Shown one piece after another: positions 9,030 through 18,979 of a stretch of DNA of 64,000 nucleotides. The notes under the pieces were generated by a model. The model did no database searches, was not told where the DNA came from, and saw only the letters and a program-made list of their open reading frames with translations. How positions within the stretch are numbered: the stretch's first letter is position 1; each line of letters opens with the position of its first letter. Origin of the DNA: Leucosporidium creatinivorum (lineage: Eukaryota > Basidiomycota > Microbotryomycetes > Leucosporidiales > Leucosporidiaceae); NCBI GenBank assembly GCA_001600635.1, contig BCKL01000023.1, forward strand, positions 375,852 through 439,851, read 5' to 3'. The translations under genes were made by a program, and so were the position numbers.

Positions 9030-11595
9030 ATGTCGTCTCCAACAGCTCTAATACCAACAACACGAGAAGTGGGACCTCTGTCCGACCCCTCAGCCTGGCA
9101 AGTCGTCCTAGTAGACCGCGGCGGCCAACAAGTCGTGCTCCACAATCGCGCTCGCAACGAGTTCAGCGTCCGCTCCAGTCGCAGGGCAGCCGAGGAGGAG
9201 GGAGACGAATCGGATGCAGAAGAGCTGGAAGTCATCTCCCAGCAGCCGCAATCGGACGACGAGGAGCGCTCTGAACGCTCGAGTAGTTCCCCACCTCATC
9301 CCATCAACGTCTGTCCCCTCTGTCGACGACCTACAGCTCCTCCGCCGCCGAGGGATAGCCGGTCCCGCCGTCTACCCTTAACCAAGGATTCCACCTACTT
9401 CAACCTGCTTTCAGAGGCCAACTCGCTCGCCAATACGCCGAGGACGACCAGTCAACAAGCTCGAGGAGATGGGAAGCACGAGGGCGAGCCGGCGTTGGAT
9501 AAGACGACGCTCAATAGCGGGTACTTTGGGACGTTCTTTGAGGAGATTCAGCTGCTGGGAAGAGGGGGAGCGGGCAGCGTTCATCTCGTTAGGCATGTCC
9601 TCAATGGCGAGCAGCTCGGTTTGTACGCTTGCAAGAAGGGTGAGTTGGCTCGCTCGCCTGAAATACTGTACGAACACTGATGCCTCTGCTTCAACAGTCG
9701 CCGTTGGAGATTCATCGCCCTCGCTGTTCGTTTCGCTCCCGTTCCTCCTGCTCGGCGCTCAGCTGACCCTCCCTTTCCGAGCAGGCTGCGCATCCTCCGA
9801 GAAGTCCATCTACTCGAAACTGTCCAGCACCCCAACATCGTCACCTACCACCATGCCTGGGTCCGGCTCCCTCTCCGCTCGCCTCAATCTCCGCTAATCC
9901 TCCCCTCATCATACAGGTCGAGAACTCCTCCCTCTCCACCTTCTCCCCTTCGGTCCCAACTCTCCACATCCTCATGGCCTACGCCAACGGCGGTTCCCTC
10001 GACTCCTTCATCAATCAGCGGCGGGGTGGGCCTCCCAACTCGTCGGAGGAGGGAGAAGGCGCCAGCGAGGCGACTTCGGCGAAGAGGAGGAAGGAGAAGC
10101 ATCGGATGAGGAATTTGGGAGCGGTCCATTTGCTGAGGTTGGATGAGATACTGCAGCTGTTTGAGGATATTGTGAATGGGTTGGCGTTCTTGCATGCGAG
10201 GAATATCCTCCATCTTGACATGAAGGCGAGTTCGGCGAGGGAAGCAGGCTCGTGTAGGCGACAGAACTGACCTCGTTGCTATTTCTACAGGCCGAAAACG
10301 TCCTACTGCACTGGGAGGAAGACGATCTGCTACCGACGGCCAAGTTGAGCGACTTTGGAAACGCTACGAGCGATGCTTGGACTCGGGAGAGAAGTGAGCT
10401 CTTTCGCTCAATTCCCTTCGCTCGCTCCGCTCACACTCTACTCTTCCACAGCCGGAGGATCGGGAACCCTCGCCTACACTGCCCCCGAGTCATGGGAGCA
10501 CGATGCAAAGACGGGTCGCCTGCACACGCCGGATCGAGCGACAGATCAGTGGGCGCTGGGTGAGCTCGATTGGGCTGCTCAGCAGCTCGACGCAGGCTGA
10601 TCCTTGCTACACTACAGGTCTCATCCTCCATCTTCTCTCCTTCTTCACCCTCCCGTATCACAACGAGGACGACATGGCCCTCCTCGAGCCCGAGATTCGC
10701 GCCTACCCTGGGTAAGTCGAGCTCCGTGGGGGGCTCGACGCCGCTCAACTGACGAGCTTCTCATACACCACACAGCTTCTTCACCAAGGACGCAGAGTCG
10801 CTCGACCATGGAACCCGACACGACGTCCCTGCAGCTCTGCTCCGCCTCATCGCCCGCCTGGTCAATCGACAGCCTTCGCAACGCCCTTCGTGCGAGAAGG
10901 TGCTCATGGCGATCCAGCAGCTCAAGATGGAGGCTTTCTCTGTGAGTTGCCCTTCCTCCCCGCCAAAAGCCGTAGCTGACCCCCGCCTTACAGACTTCGA
11001 CACCTTCGCCAGAGCTCTCGGCGCTCGTTCGCTCGCCTTCGCCCAACCCGAGGCGCCTCACGCCCGACTACGTCTCGGTATGAGTGATGCACCACGTCAA
11101 CGAAGCTCTCCCTCTGACGCTCATTTACCTGCAGGCCCGCCTGCCCGCCAACACGAGTGAGGCGACCCTCACCAAGGTCGACGAGACGCCGGATGCTCCC
11201 GTCACCGTCGCTCTCCCGCCAACACCCCGATACCGCATCATCCCCCCTCTCCAACAACGGCAACTCCTCGCTGCCGCTTTTGCCATGGTCAAGGTGAGCT
11301 CCAGCAGTCTGGCCTCCCTGTGGAGAGGAAGGGAGGAGCCTTCCTCGGTTCGGGTTCGAGGGCGCCAACTGATCGACGGCTTCCTCTCTCCCGCCCTTCC
11401 CCCTCGCCGGTCCTACAGCTCGCTTCTCTCCAACAAGCCTGCCGCAATTCTACTCCCGGGCACTGGACCCTTTACGCCCTTCTTCTAGGTGTCGTGGTCG
11501 ACCTCGTCTTCGCCGACGTTCGTCCTACCTTTGCACTCGCTGGCCTGCACTTCCTTGGCTTATGGATGGGGAGGACGTACATCTGTGCACTCTAA
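9030..11595 (+). CDS. IKS1: IKS-type serine/threonine kinase, membrane-anchored
   Basis: Predicted 637-residue kinase in 11 exons: 9030-9639, 9698-9725, 9785-9860, 9917-10225, 10291-10393, 10452-10559, 10618-10711, 10776-10941, 10994-11077, 11135-11293, 11419-11595. The N-terminus (SAWQVVLVDRGGQQVVLHNR, then CPLCRRP and YFNLL) and the block SGYFGTFFEEIQLLGRGGAG match my recall of the fungal IKS1 family. Kinase features: glycine loop GRGGAGSV, YACKKV, catalytic loop LHLDMKAENVLL, DFG in KLSDFGNAT, APE in YTAPESWE. The arginine of the usual HRD is leucine here. A C-terminal hydrophobic segment (WTLYALLLGVVVDLVFADV, then FALAGLHFLGLW) suggests a membrane anchor. The intron 10226-10290 begins with GC rather than GT, and the 28-nt second exon is needed to keep the frame. 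Substrates are unknown. Confidence 0.88.
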
Positions 11596-12100
11596 TACGA
11601 TACTTGCCCACCTCATCAGCACACGACCGGGCGAGGAGCAAAGAGCTTCCCTAGCTCCCTTTTCACCTTTTTTCATTTGCAGTTGTCTTCCTGCTCGGCG
11701 CACGCAGTCTTCGCCGAGCAATCGCAATCCCCTTCTATCGGCTTCGAACCTCGTTTCCACCAACCTCGGGACGTCAGAACACCCTTGTTTCGTTCCACGA
11801 GATCGAGTTCCTCTTCCTCTCGTCGTGGCCCCGCGAGGCTGAGACATTGTATTCGCCAACGACTCTCTGATGAAGGGTTGTCAGCAGATGGAAGGTCGGT
11901 GAAAGCCGTTTCCGCGGTCCCCTCCTCCCCTCCATGCTCGACTTCGCCGTCCCCGGTAATTGTTCTTTGCTGCCGGCCGTTGGAGAAGGGCCAGCTTGCT
12001 TCGGCTCCCTCTTCCTCTCTCTCTTTCCTTCCCACACTTCACTCGCTACCACTTCTTCGACTCTTCTCCCTTTCACGACCGGCCTTCACGACACTTCACG
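11596..12100. other. Tandem intergenic region
   Basis: A 505-bp stretch holding the 3' end of the kinase transcript and the upstream region of the secreted-protein gene. The last 100 bp are pyrimidine-rich (CTTCC, CTCTTC), as is common before the ATG in this window. No gene was seen. Confidence 0.5.
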
Positions 12101-13215
12101 ATGCTTTCCACTTCCTTCTCGACCGTCCTCTTCACCCTCGCCGCGAGCGCTTCGCTCGTCGCCGCTGGACCCATCCCTGAGCTGGCTGAGGGCAACTTCT
12201 CCGAGTCCGCCTCTGGTGAGTATCTTTCCGTTTCTCTCGATGAGCGAGAGGGCGGACGAGGCATCTCAGAGCAGCTAAACAAGGAACTCGGCGCTGACCT
12301 TCGCTCGCCTGTCCTCAAAGTCCTTCTCCCTCGCCATGTCTCCTGCACCAAGACCTCGCAGTGCTCAGGTATCTACCAAGCTCCTCATTCCCACTACTAC
12401 TGCAACCCCAAGAACAACAAGTGCCAGTACAGTGCGTCTTGCTCAGTCCATGTCGAGCCGAAGAAGGAGAGCTGACCTCATTCTCGCTTCCACAGACTGC
12501 AACAGCGGCTACACCTACAACCACTGGACCTCGGCATGCACCAAGAACAAGGGAACCTCTTCCTCGTCGTCGTACAGCGCCCCTGAGGTGAAGGTGCAGG
12601 CCACCTCGGGAACCACTTCCGCCGACATGTCGACTTCCGCTTTCCAGGCCAACTCTGGCGGATGGAACACCAACGCCATCGCCTCGTGGTTCGACACTTC
12701 TTCCTCGACCGACTCGACCAACGGTAACAGCTGGTGCTGGTACCCCTACAACGTGAGCCGCCCTCTCTCCCTTTCGCCGAGCTCGGCGATGGACTGACCC
12801 GCCCCCCTCTTCACACAGAACGAAGTTCCCGGCTTCGCGCCCTCGCTCAAGACCATGCTCGACGCTGCTGGAGGTGACGAGACTGCCGCTCGCAAGATGT
12901 TCTGTGGTCTCGAAGCTCAGGTCGTCGCCCCCGACGGCAAGACCATGACTTTGTACATTGCGTGAGTCTTCGGCTCTCCCCTGCTACGCCGCGGCGTTCC
13001 GAAGTGTCTCATGAACCAACGCTGACCCTCATTTCCCACCTCACAGCGATGCCTTCGACGACACCTGGGTCCGCACTCCCAACTCCATCGACATTATCCA
13101 CCCATCGTACGAGTCCCTCCGCGGCTACTCGACCAACGACAAGAACGATGTTATCAACGATGCCAAGTGGAAGCTCACCGGCAGGAGGAGCACCAAGTAC
13201 GCGTACTCTGGTTGA
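12101..13215 (+). CDS. Secreted Cys-rich protein, possible double-psi barrel
   Basis: Predicted 264-residue protein in five exons: 12101-12215, 12321-12431, 12496-12752, 12819-12961, 13047-13215. A clear signal peptide (MLSTSFSTVLFTLAASASLV, then AAGPIPE) indicates secretion. Next comes a compact six-cysteine module (C-x5-C-x13-C-x6-C-x2-C-x11-C, from VSCTKTSQC to HWTSAC), then a Ser/Thr-rich linker. The C-terminal domain holds SWCWYPYN, MFCGLEAQVV, TMTLYIADAFDDTWVRTP, SIDIIHPSYESLRG and NDAKWKLTGRR. The order of strand, acidic loop and late tryptophan recalls RlpA/expansin-type double-psi barrels, but the usual cysteines of that fold are not in place, so this is a weak inference. No glycosidase motif was seen. 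The role is unknown; a cell-wall or environmental role is plausible. Confidence 0.8.
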
Positions 13216-13488
13216 GCGACTCAGGCCGGGCTCGGCGATGATGAAGAGAGCGGGGGAGGGCGATGAGGGTACACCTTTTTGGGTTCTTGGACGTAGACGA
13301 CCACTATAAAGTAACGACTTACGACTTACGAACATCACAACATCATCTTTGGGCTGCACCTCTTGCGAAATGACTTCTCGAGCCCAGCGAGCTTCGCCGA
13401 ACACTCTCTCCTTCTCTCGCAAGCTCTCTGTACGGCTCTTCTCGCCTGACAATGGATGAGAGTGGCGACTAAGCATCTCCATTACCTC

Positions 13489-15973
13489 TCAACCAACAAC
13501 ATGACTCCTCAACGGTGCAGCAACCGCCTCCAAATCCCCCAACTCAACCTCATGCCTCCGGCCCTTGAACGAGTACTTTACTCTCAGCCGCTTCTTCTCA
13601 CCATAAGCACAGTCGAAAAAACCGAGGAGGCTGGCTCTGGAGCGGCCTGAGGGGATGATGAGTTGGGAGGAGGTTACGAGGGCTTGGACGGCGACTGTAA
13701 GGGGAGGGGAAGGTTAGCGAGGGAGTTGGGAGGGGAGAGAAGAGGGAGAAGCGTACTGGTGACATCTAGCCATCGCTGATCCTCCTCGGCTTCCGTCTTG
13801 TCCCCCACTGACTCGAGGACACCATAGATGGCTTCCTCGATGACGAGACCTGCAAGCGCCGAGCGAGCAAGTCAGTTCTCGAGTGACGCGAGCAGACGGC
13901 AGAGAGAAGGGACGTACCATTGACCAACCGCTCAGCCTCCACCTTCCGTCGAACATGCTCCTGCAGCAGCGCGACCGCCTCTGCCGCCTCTGTCCTCTTC
14001 TCCGCGATATACTCGGCGTGCTCCTTCCTGAGCTCGCTGATGCGCCTACGCGACGAAGGTAGGAAGGCGTCGATCAGTGTCTGCTCCTTCGCGCGAGAGC
14101 GAAGCTCGGTGTGGGCTCACCCGGTGACCTTCCGCCGTTTGCGAGGGTCGAGAACGAAGTGGTTGGCGATAATGATGGAAACGGCGGGGAAGACAGTGAA
14201 GGAGGCGATGAGGGTGGGGTTCCAGGAGGAGGATATGATGACAGGGAAGGTGAGTCGCTGGCCTAGTCGGTTCAACCTGCGTGCTGGATCGTCAGCTCCG
14301 AGCGCCGAGAAGGAGAGCAAGCGCGACGTACCGAACCTTCACAGTCATCACTCCACTAACCCCCATATCGAGCGTCATCCCCGCCCTCACATTCTCGGTC
14401 ACCCTCCTATCCCCTGACACAAACGTCGAAACGGCTCCCTGACTAGTGACCACTCCCCCCACCACGACCTTCACGCCCCCCATCATCGTCTGCGCATAAC
14501 TCGCGGAAACCTGCTGAGCGAACACTCCCGAGGTAGCTTCTACGCCCCATCCGTTGTTGTGATTCAGGCCGAGGGAGACGGTCGAGGAGGAGACTGGCTC
14601 CAGGGCATCTCGGCCCCAAGGTCCGACCGCCCATACGCCAGAGCGGAGTGTGAAGGACCCAGTGATGTGCTCGAATATCCGGCGACCGAGGGTGAGGGTG
14701 AATTGGGGAGGGGCGTGGAGGTCTTTCACAGGCATGTTGAGGGTGAGGAAGCTGGTCGTTCGGGGAGCGAGTCAGCGAGAGCCAGGGAAAGGGGGGGGGG
14801 AGAAGATGAACGAACGAATCAGGATCGGGCGTGTAGGTCGTTTTGAATGCGAGGGCTCGAGGTCGGAGGAGGGTGGTGCCGATCTGTGAGGTGAGGAGGG
14901 AGGTCAGCTCGGGTTCGGCAAGCAAGCGGCGGAGAGGGGAGAGCTTACCTCGGTTGACAGCTTTGATGAGGGGTTCCATAGCAGCTTGGCGAGGACGTTA
15001 CCTGCTCCTACTCCTTGACGAGCGAGAAGCTGGCTGGTGAGGACTACGGAGGTAGTTGGGTTGACGGGGGTCTGTGAGGAGAGCGAGGTCAGCAGCGGGG
15101 CGAGTCGAGAGATGGCAGATGAAGTACAGTGAAGGAGTGCTTGAGGAATAGCTGCTTGGTGGTGACGGTTCCCAGCTTCTGAGCGAGGCTCATTTGCTGT
15201 GGGCAGGCGAGAGGTCAGCCTGTGAGCATCGGCGAAAGCGAGAGAGGGCGTACTGGTGGTCCGCCGAGCGCTCTCCGCTCTTCGTCGGGCAGAAATAGTA
15301 CTCGGGCATCAGTGATGACTGTAAGCTCGCCCTATGGTGTACGAAGTGGGTCAGCCACGCGCGCCGAGGTCTTCGAGTCGAGCGGGGAGACTTACCTTGC
15401 TCCGCACCAGGTTCTCCACGTTAGCCTCCAGCTGTTTCCGTCCTAACCGTTCAAATTCGGCCCTCATCTGCGTGCAACAACACCGTCAGCGTCGATCCAA
15501 CCCGCTCATCGACCTCCCCACACGCGGCCAACTCACCTCCGCCGGGGTCTTATGCCTCGACCCGACCTCCCACGTCGTCTTCAACCCTTCAACGCCGAGC
15601 TCATCATACACTGCCCTCTTCTGCGGATCACTGAGCACCTCGAATGCTCGGTTCAGCTCTTGGAAACGAGAATCGGCGGCGTGCTTGAGTGTAGGATCGG
15701 GGTGTCGGTCGGGGTGTAGCAGGGCTGTGTAGCGCGTTGTCAGCTGATAGTTCTGCTTGATCGACTGTAGCTTGACAGCTCACCTGCTAACCGCTTGTAA
15801 CTCTTCTGAATGTCCTCCTCTGAGCAGTCCTTGGGGAGGTTGAGCACGGCGTACAAGGCTTCGGTATCTGTAGCATCTTCTTCGTGCTCTTCTGGTACGG
15901 CTGAAGTCCAGAAGGGCTCTTCGTCGACGTCTGGTGAATCCGAGTTGAGCCCGGGGAAAGCGCTTGTTGACAT
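13489..15973 (-). CDS. DNAJC11: DNAJC11-like mitochondrial J-domain protein
   Basis: Predicted 596-residue protein in 12 exons on the minus strand: 15784-15973, 15537-15724, 15396-15467, 15254-15331, 15128-15196, 14949-15071, 14816-14883, 14332-14751, 14121-14276, 13918-14045, 13757-13849, 13489-13694. The N-terminal J domain has the Hsp70-activating HPD in ALLHPDRHPDPTLKHAADSR, then AFEVLSDPQKRAVYDELG. Downstream blocks follow animal DNAJC11: WEVGSRHKTPAEMRAEFERL, the beta-barrel-like middle with GVWAVGPWGRDALEPVSSST, the membrane-proximal LTFPVIISSSWNPTLIASF, a coiled coil (RISELRKEHAEYIAEKR), and the conserved end LLGFFDCAYGEKKRLRVKYS. Animal DNAJC11 associates with MICOS and the SAM complex. 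Here the gene is divergent from SAM50, its likely functional partner, with 247 bp between the two ATGs. Confidence 0.92.
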
Positions 15974-16220
15974 CTTGAGCTGTAGGAGAGGCTGTAGAGT
16001 CGAGAGAGAGCTTCCGGGGTGAAGCCGAGACTGTATGAAGTGCTACCGAAGTTGAAAGAGGGCCACGATTTGAGACGAGTGAGGTTTAGAAGGGAGAGAG
16101 TCGCCGAGCTGTTACGACTCGCCTTTCTCCCTTCCACCGAACCGCTCACTTTCCGCTCCGACTCTCGGCGCCGCTCTTTTCGCTACCAAAAGGCTACAGA
16201 AGCTGCTGCTTTGCTAAGCC
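15974..16220. promoter_or_regulatory. Shared DNAJC11/SAM50 upstream region
   Basis: The 247 bp between the divergent ATGs of the DNAJC11-like gene and SAM50. Both products act at the mitochondrial outer membrane, so a shared promoter would allow co-expression. That is inferred from arrangement only. No clear TATA box was seen. Confidence 0.5.
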
Positions 16221-18477
16221 ATGTCATCCGAGGTGCGCTCCCTTGCTCTCAGCTCTCTCCTCCCCTAACGCACTGGTCGCTCACCTCTCTTTCCCCCCCC
16301 CCGCTGTAGCAGTCCAAGCCCTCGACTTCACGAGCACAAGAGCACGCAGCTCGCGCCTTTGCACCAGAGGATGTCCTCTTCACTCCTCCCATCGTCCAAG
16401 GGCCCTTCACCAACAGCTCGTCCAGCGATCCCCTTCCCCCTCAACAACCCGAGGTCGTCGGAGTTGAAGTCGTCCTCGGCGAGAAGGAACAGGCAGAGGC
16501 TACTAAATGGAATCAGGAGCGGATAGAACGGAGACTTAGAGGAGAGTATGAGAGGGCTGGCAGGCAACTCTCCGAGCTGGTCAGTCCCTACGCGTTCTTT
16601 TCTCGCTGTCCAGAAGCTGTAGGCTGATCTCTGAGGCGGGCTGCACAGGTACACGACAACCTCGACACCCCTCTACGACTCAACGCCATCCGCATCGTCG
16701 GCGCCAAATCCACTCGCGCCTCTTTCCTCTCCTCCCTCGTCGCGCCCTACCTCCCCACCCTCCCACCAGCATCTTACCTCTCCTCCTCTCCCCACCCCTC
16801 CGAAGGGGCACCAACTCAAACGCTCAGATCCCTGCTGAGCACCACCCGAGACGTCAGTGGCCTCTTCGCCAAGTTTGACATCTTCAAAGAGATAGATGCC
16901 AGCTTGGAGGCTTCCCCGAGCGTGTTGGCCGAGGCGGAGGACGTGGATATCGTGTTGAGGGTCAAGGAGGCTTCCAAGTACTTTTTGAGGACAGCGACGG
17001 ATATTGGAGATGGAGAGGGCAGTGCTGTGAGTGGTTAAAGCTGGTCCAAGCCGAGCGCCGAAGCTGACCTTTCGCCTTTCGCAGACCGGAACGGCTCGCA
17101 TTCGCAATGCCTTCGGAGGAGCCGAAATGCTGGAAGGAAATGTCTCTTTCGGTACTCGCACCAAGAACGCTTTCCAGGTGAGTTTAGACGGCTGCTGACT
17201 GACTCGGCTCTCGCTGACTCTTGCTCGCTTCCTCGCAGCTCCGTCTCGATACACCAGTAGCAGGCTCACCCGTCACCAAGGCCGATTTCTCCATCTTCTC
17301 GGCGCAGCGGGATCTTAACTACTACGCCAGCTGTAGTGAGAGTACCAAGGGAGCGAGGGCTTGCCTTCGCGTGAGTTTGTGCGATCTCGGCGAGCTGCTG
17401 AGGGCTGCGCTGACTTGCTTATCCAACAGACCCTCTCACCTTTCGGATCCCACGAGATTGCCTACGAGGCCATCCTGCGGCAAATTGGCGACATCCTGCC
17501 CGTCGCATCCATGTCGTGAGCCACCTCGACGCCGACTTTCGCTTCTGTCCGCTAACTCGATTCCGTTCTCAGAGTACGCGACGCCGCAGGACAAAGCGTC
17601 AAGTCGTCCATCTCGCACACCTTCATGAGGGACACGAGGGACGACCCTTTCGTTGCGACGAAGGGATCTTTCCTCAAGCTCAAGCAGGTGGGTTCTGGGC
17701 TTCTCGCTAAGCCCGCCGTACGCGAGTGCTGATACTCTGTATAGGAATACGCTGGACTCGGAGGTGATGCCTCGTTCATCAAGACGGAGAGCGAGAGCTC
17801 CATCTCTCGAGCAATCGGAGCTGGCTGCGTTCGTCCTCCCCCTCTCTCCCTCTGTCCCGAGCATCGCTGACCCTCGACTACCGCACAGACACTATCCCTC
17901 GGCTTCCGCTCGGGCTTCCTCTTCCCCCTCGGCGGCGCCCCCTCCCACTTTGTCGACCGCTACCACCTCGGCGGACCTACTAGCGTTCGGATGTTCCGAC
18001 CGAACGCCATGGGGCCAAAGGACAGTGGTTCGTCTTCTCTCTCCTTCTCTCTTGCTCTCCCCCCGCTGATTTGGTGGTTGACGAACAGGCGACTATATCG
18101 GCGGTGATTTGCACTGGGCGAGCGGTCTTTCGATGACTACTCCCTTCCCTCGCAAGCCGGATTGGCCACTCAAGACGCACCTCTTCCTGAACGCCGGTCG
18201 CTTGACCCGCTACTCACCCGGTGCGTCTTCCCCTGGCCCCCGCCTCCCTCTCCCTGCGCCGCACTGACCCTCCCTCCACTCGCGGCGAGCAGATCAATCC
18301 CTCACCTCCTCCCTCGGCTCGCTCCTCTCCCAGCCGTCAGTCACGGTAGGCGCAGGACTGATGTACCGTCATTCCCTCGTGCGGGTGGAGGCGAATGTAG
18401 GAGTTCCGGTCGCTATGGGGAGGCAGGAGGGCGGTGTTAAGGGGTTGCAGTTTGGGTTGGGGTTGAGCTTCCTTTAA
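16221..18477 (+). CDS. SAM50: Mitochondrial outer-membrane assembly protein SAM50
   Basis: Predicted 540-residue Omp85-family beta-barrel, the core of the sorting and assembly machinery that inserts beta-barrel proteins into the mitochondrial outer membrane. Eleven exons: 16221-16232, 16313-16579, 16649-17026, 17085-17177, 17239-17370, 17430-17515, 17573-17687, 17745-17828, 17889-18027, 18089-18220, 18293-18477. The first exon encodes only MSSE. The POTRA-like region includes LRLNAIRIVGAKSTRASFL and DVDIVLRVKEASKYFLRT. The barrel shows SFGTRTKNAFQLRLDTPV, LSPFGSHEIAYEAILRQ, HTFMRDTRDDPFVATKG and the signature TLSLGFRSGFLFPLGG followed by FVDRYHLGGPTSVRMF. The end (GLQFGLGLSFL) fits the C-terminal beta signal. 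The acceptor of exon 2 is a tandem AG (TAGCAG), which could add one Gln at no frame cost. Confidence 0.95.
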
Positions 18478-18979
18478 AGTAGAGCTGGCGAGTTGATTAT
18501 ACGCACGGAGTTATCACCTTTCAGGCGATTGCAAGACTGCGAGGAGAGATGCCAGAAGCGGGCTCGGCGATGGCTTTCGGCGGCGAGAGTTGCTCGGCGA
18601 GATAGACTGCAAGCCAGTGATCATCAGTAAGACGGCACGGAGGTACTACTGAGCCTGCCATGCGAAGATACATGTATCATCCGAGCCAACTCGCCTCTGA
18701 ACGTAATTCTTACGCGAAACAATTCCGCCATTAGAAGCGATTCCTAATGCTTCAATTTCGAGCCCGATGCGACCAAGTCCCAGCTCTCTCCGTCTCTCGC
18801 CCATTCCTCCCTCCTCCTCTTGCAACTCTTTCTCGTCTACTCAGTCTCTACTACATACCCGTCGGGCGCCCCTTCCTACAGCACCCACAGCCCGTCACCT
18901 ACATCAACTCTCCCTCCCCCTTCTCAGTGCGCTTCCACGTCCGACTCGTCACGACCTCACGCCTACTCCGCTCGCCATC
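18478..18979. other. Tandem intergenic region
   Basis: A 502-bp stretch between SAM50 and clathrin heavy chain. It is comparatively AT-richer near 18640-18750 and pyrimidine-rich just before the clathrin ATG. No gene or repeat was seen. Confidence 0.5.

Noticed and set aside
11740-11760. A tRNA B-box-like TTCGAACC
   Set aside because: No A box, acceptor stem or anticodon arm could be found at the right spacing.
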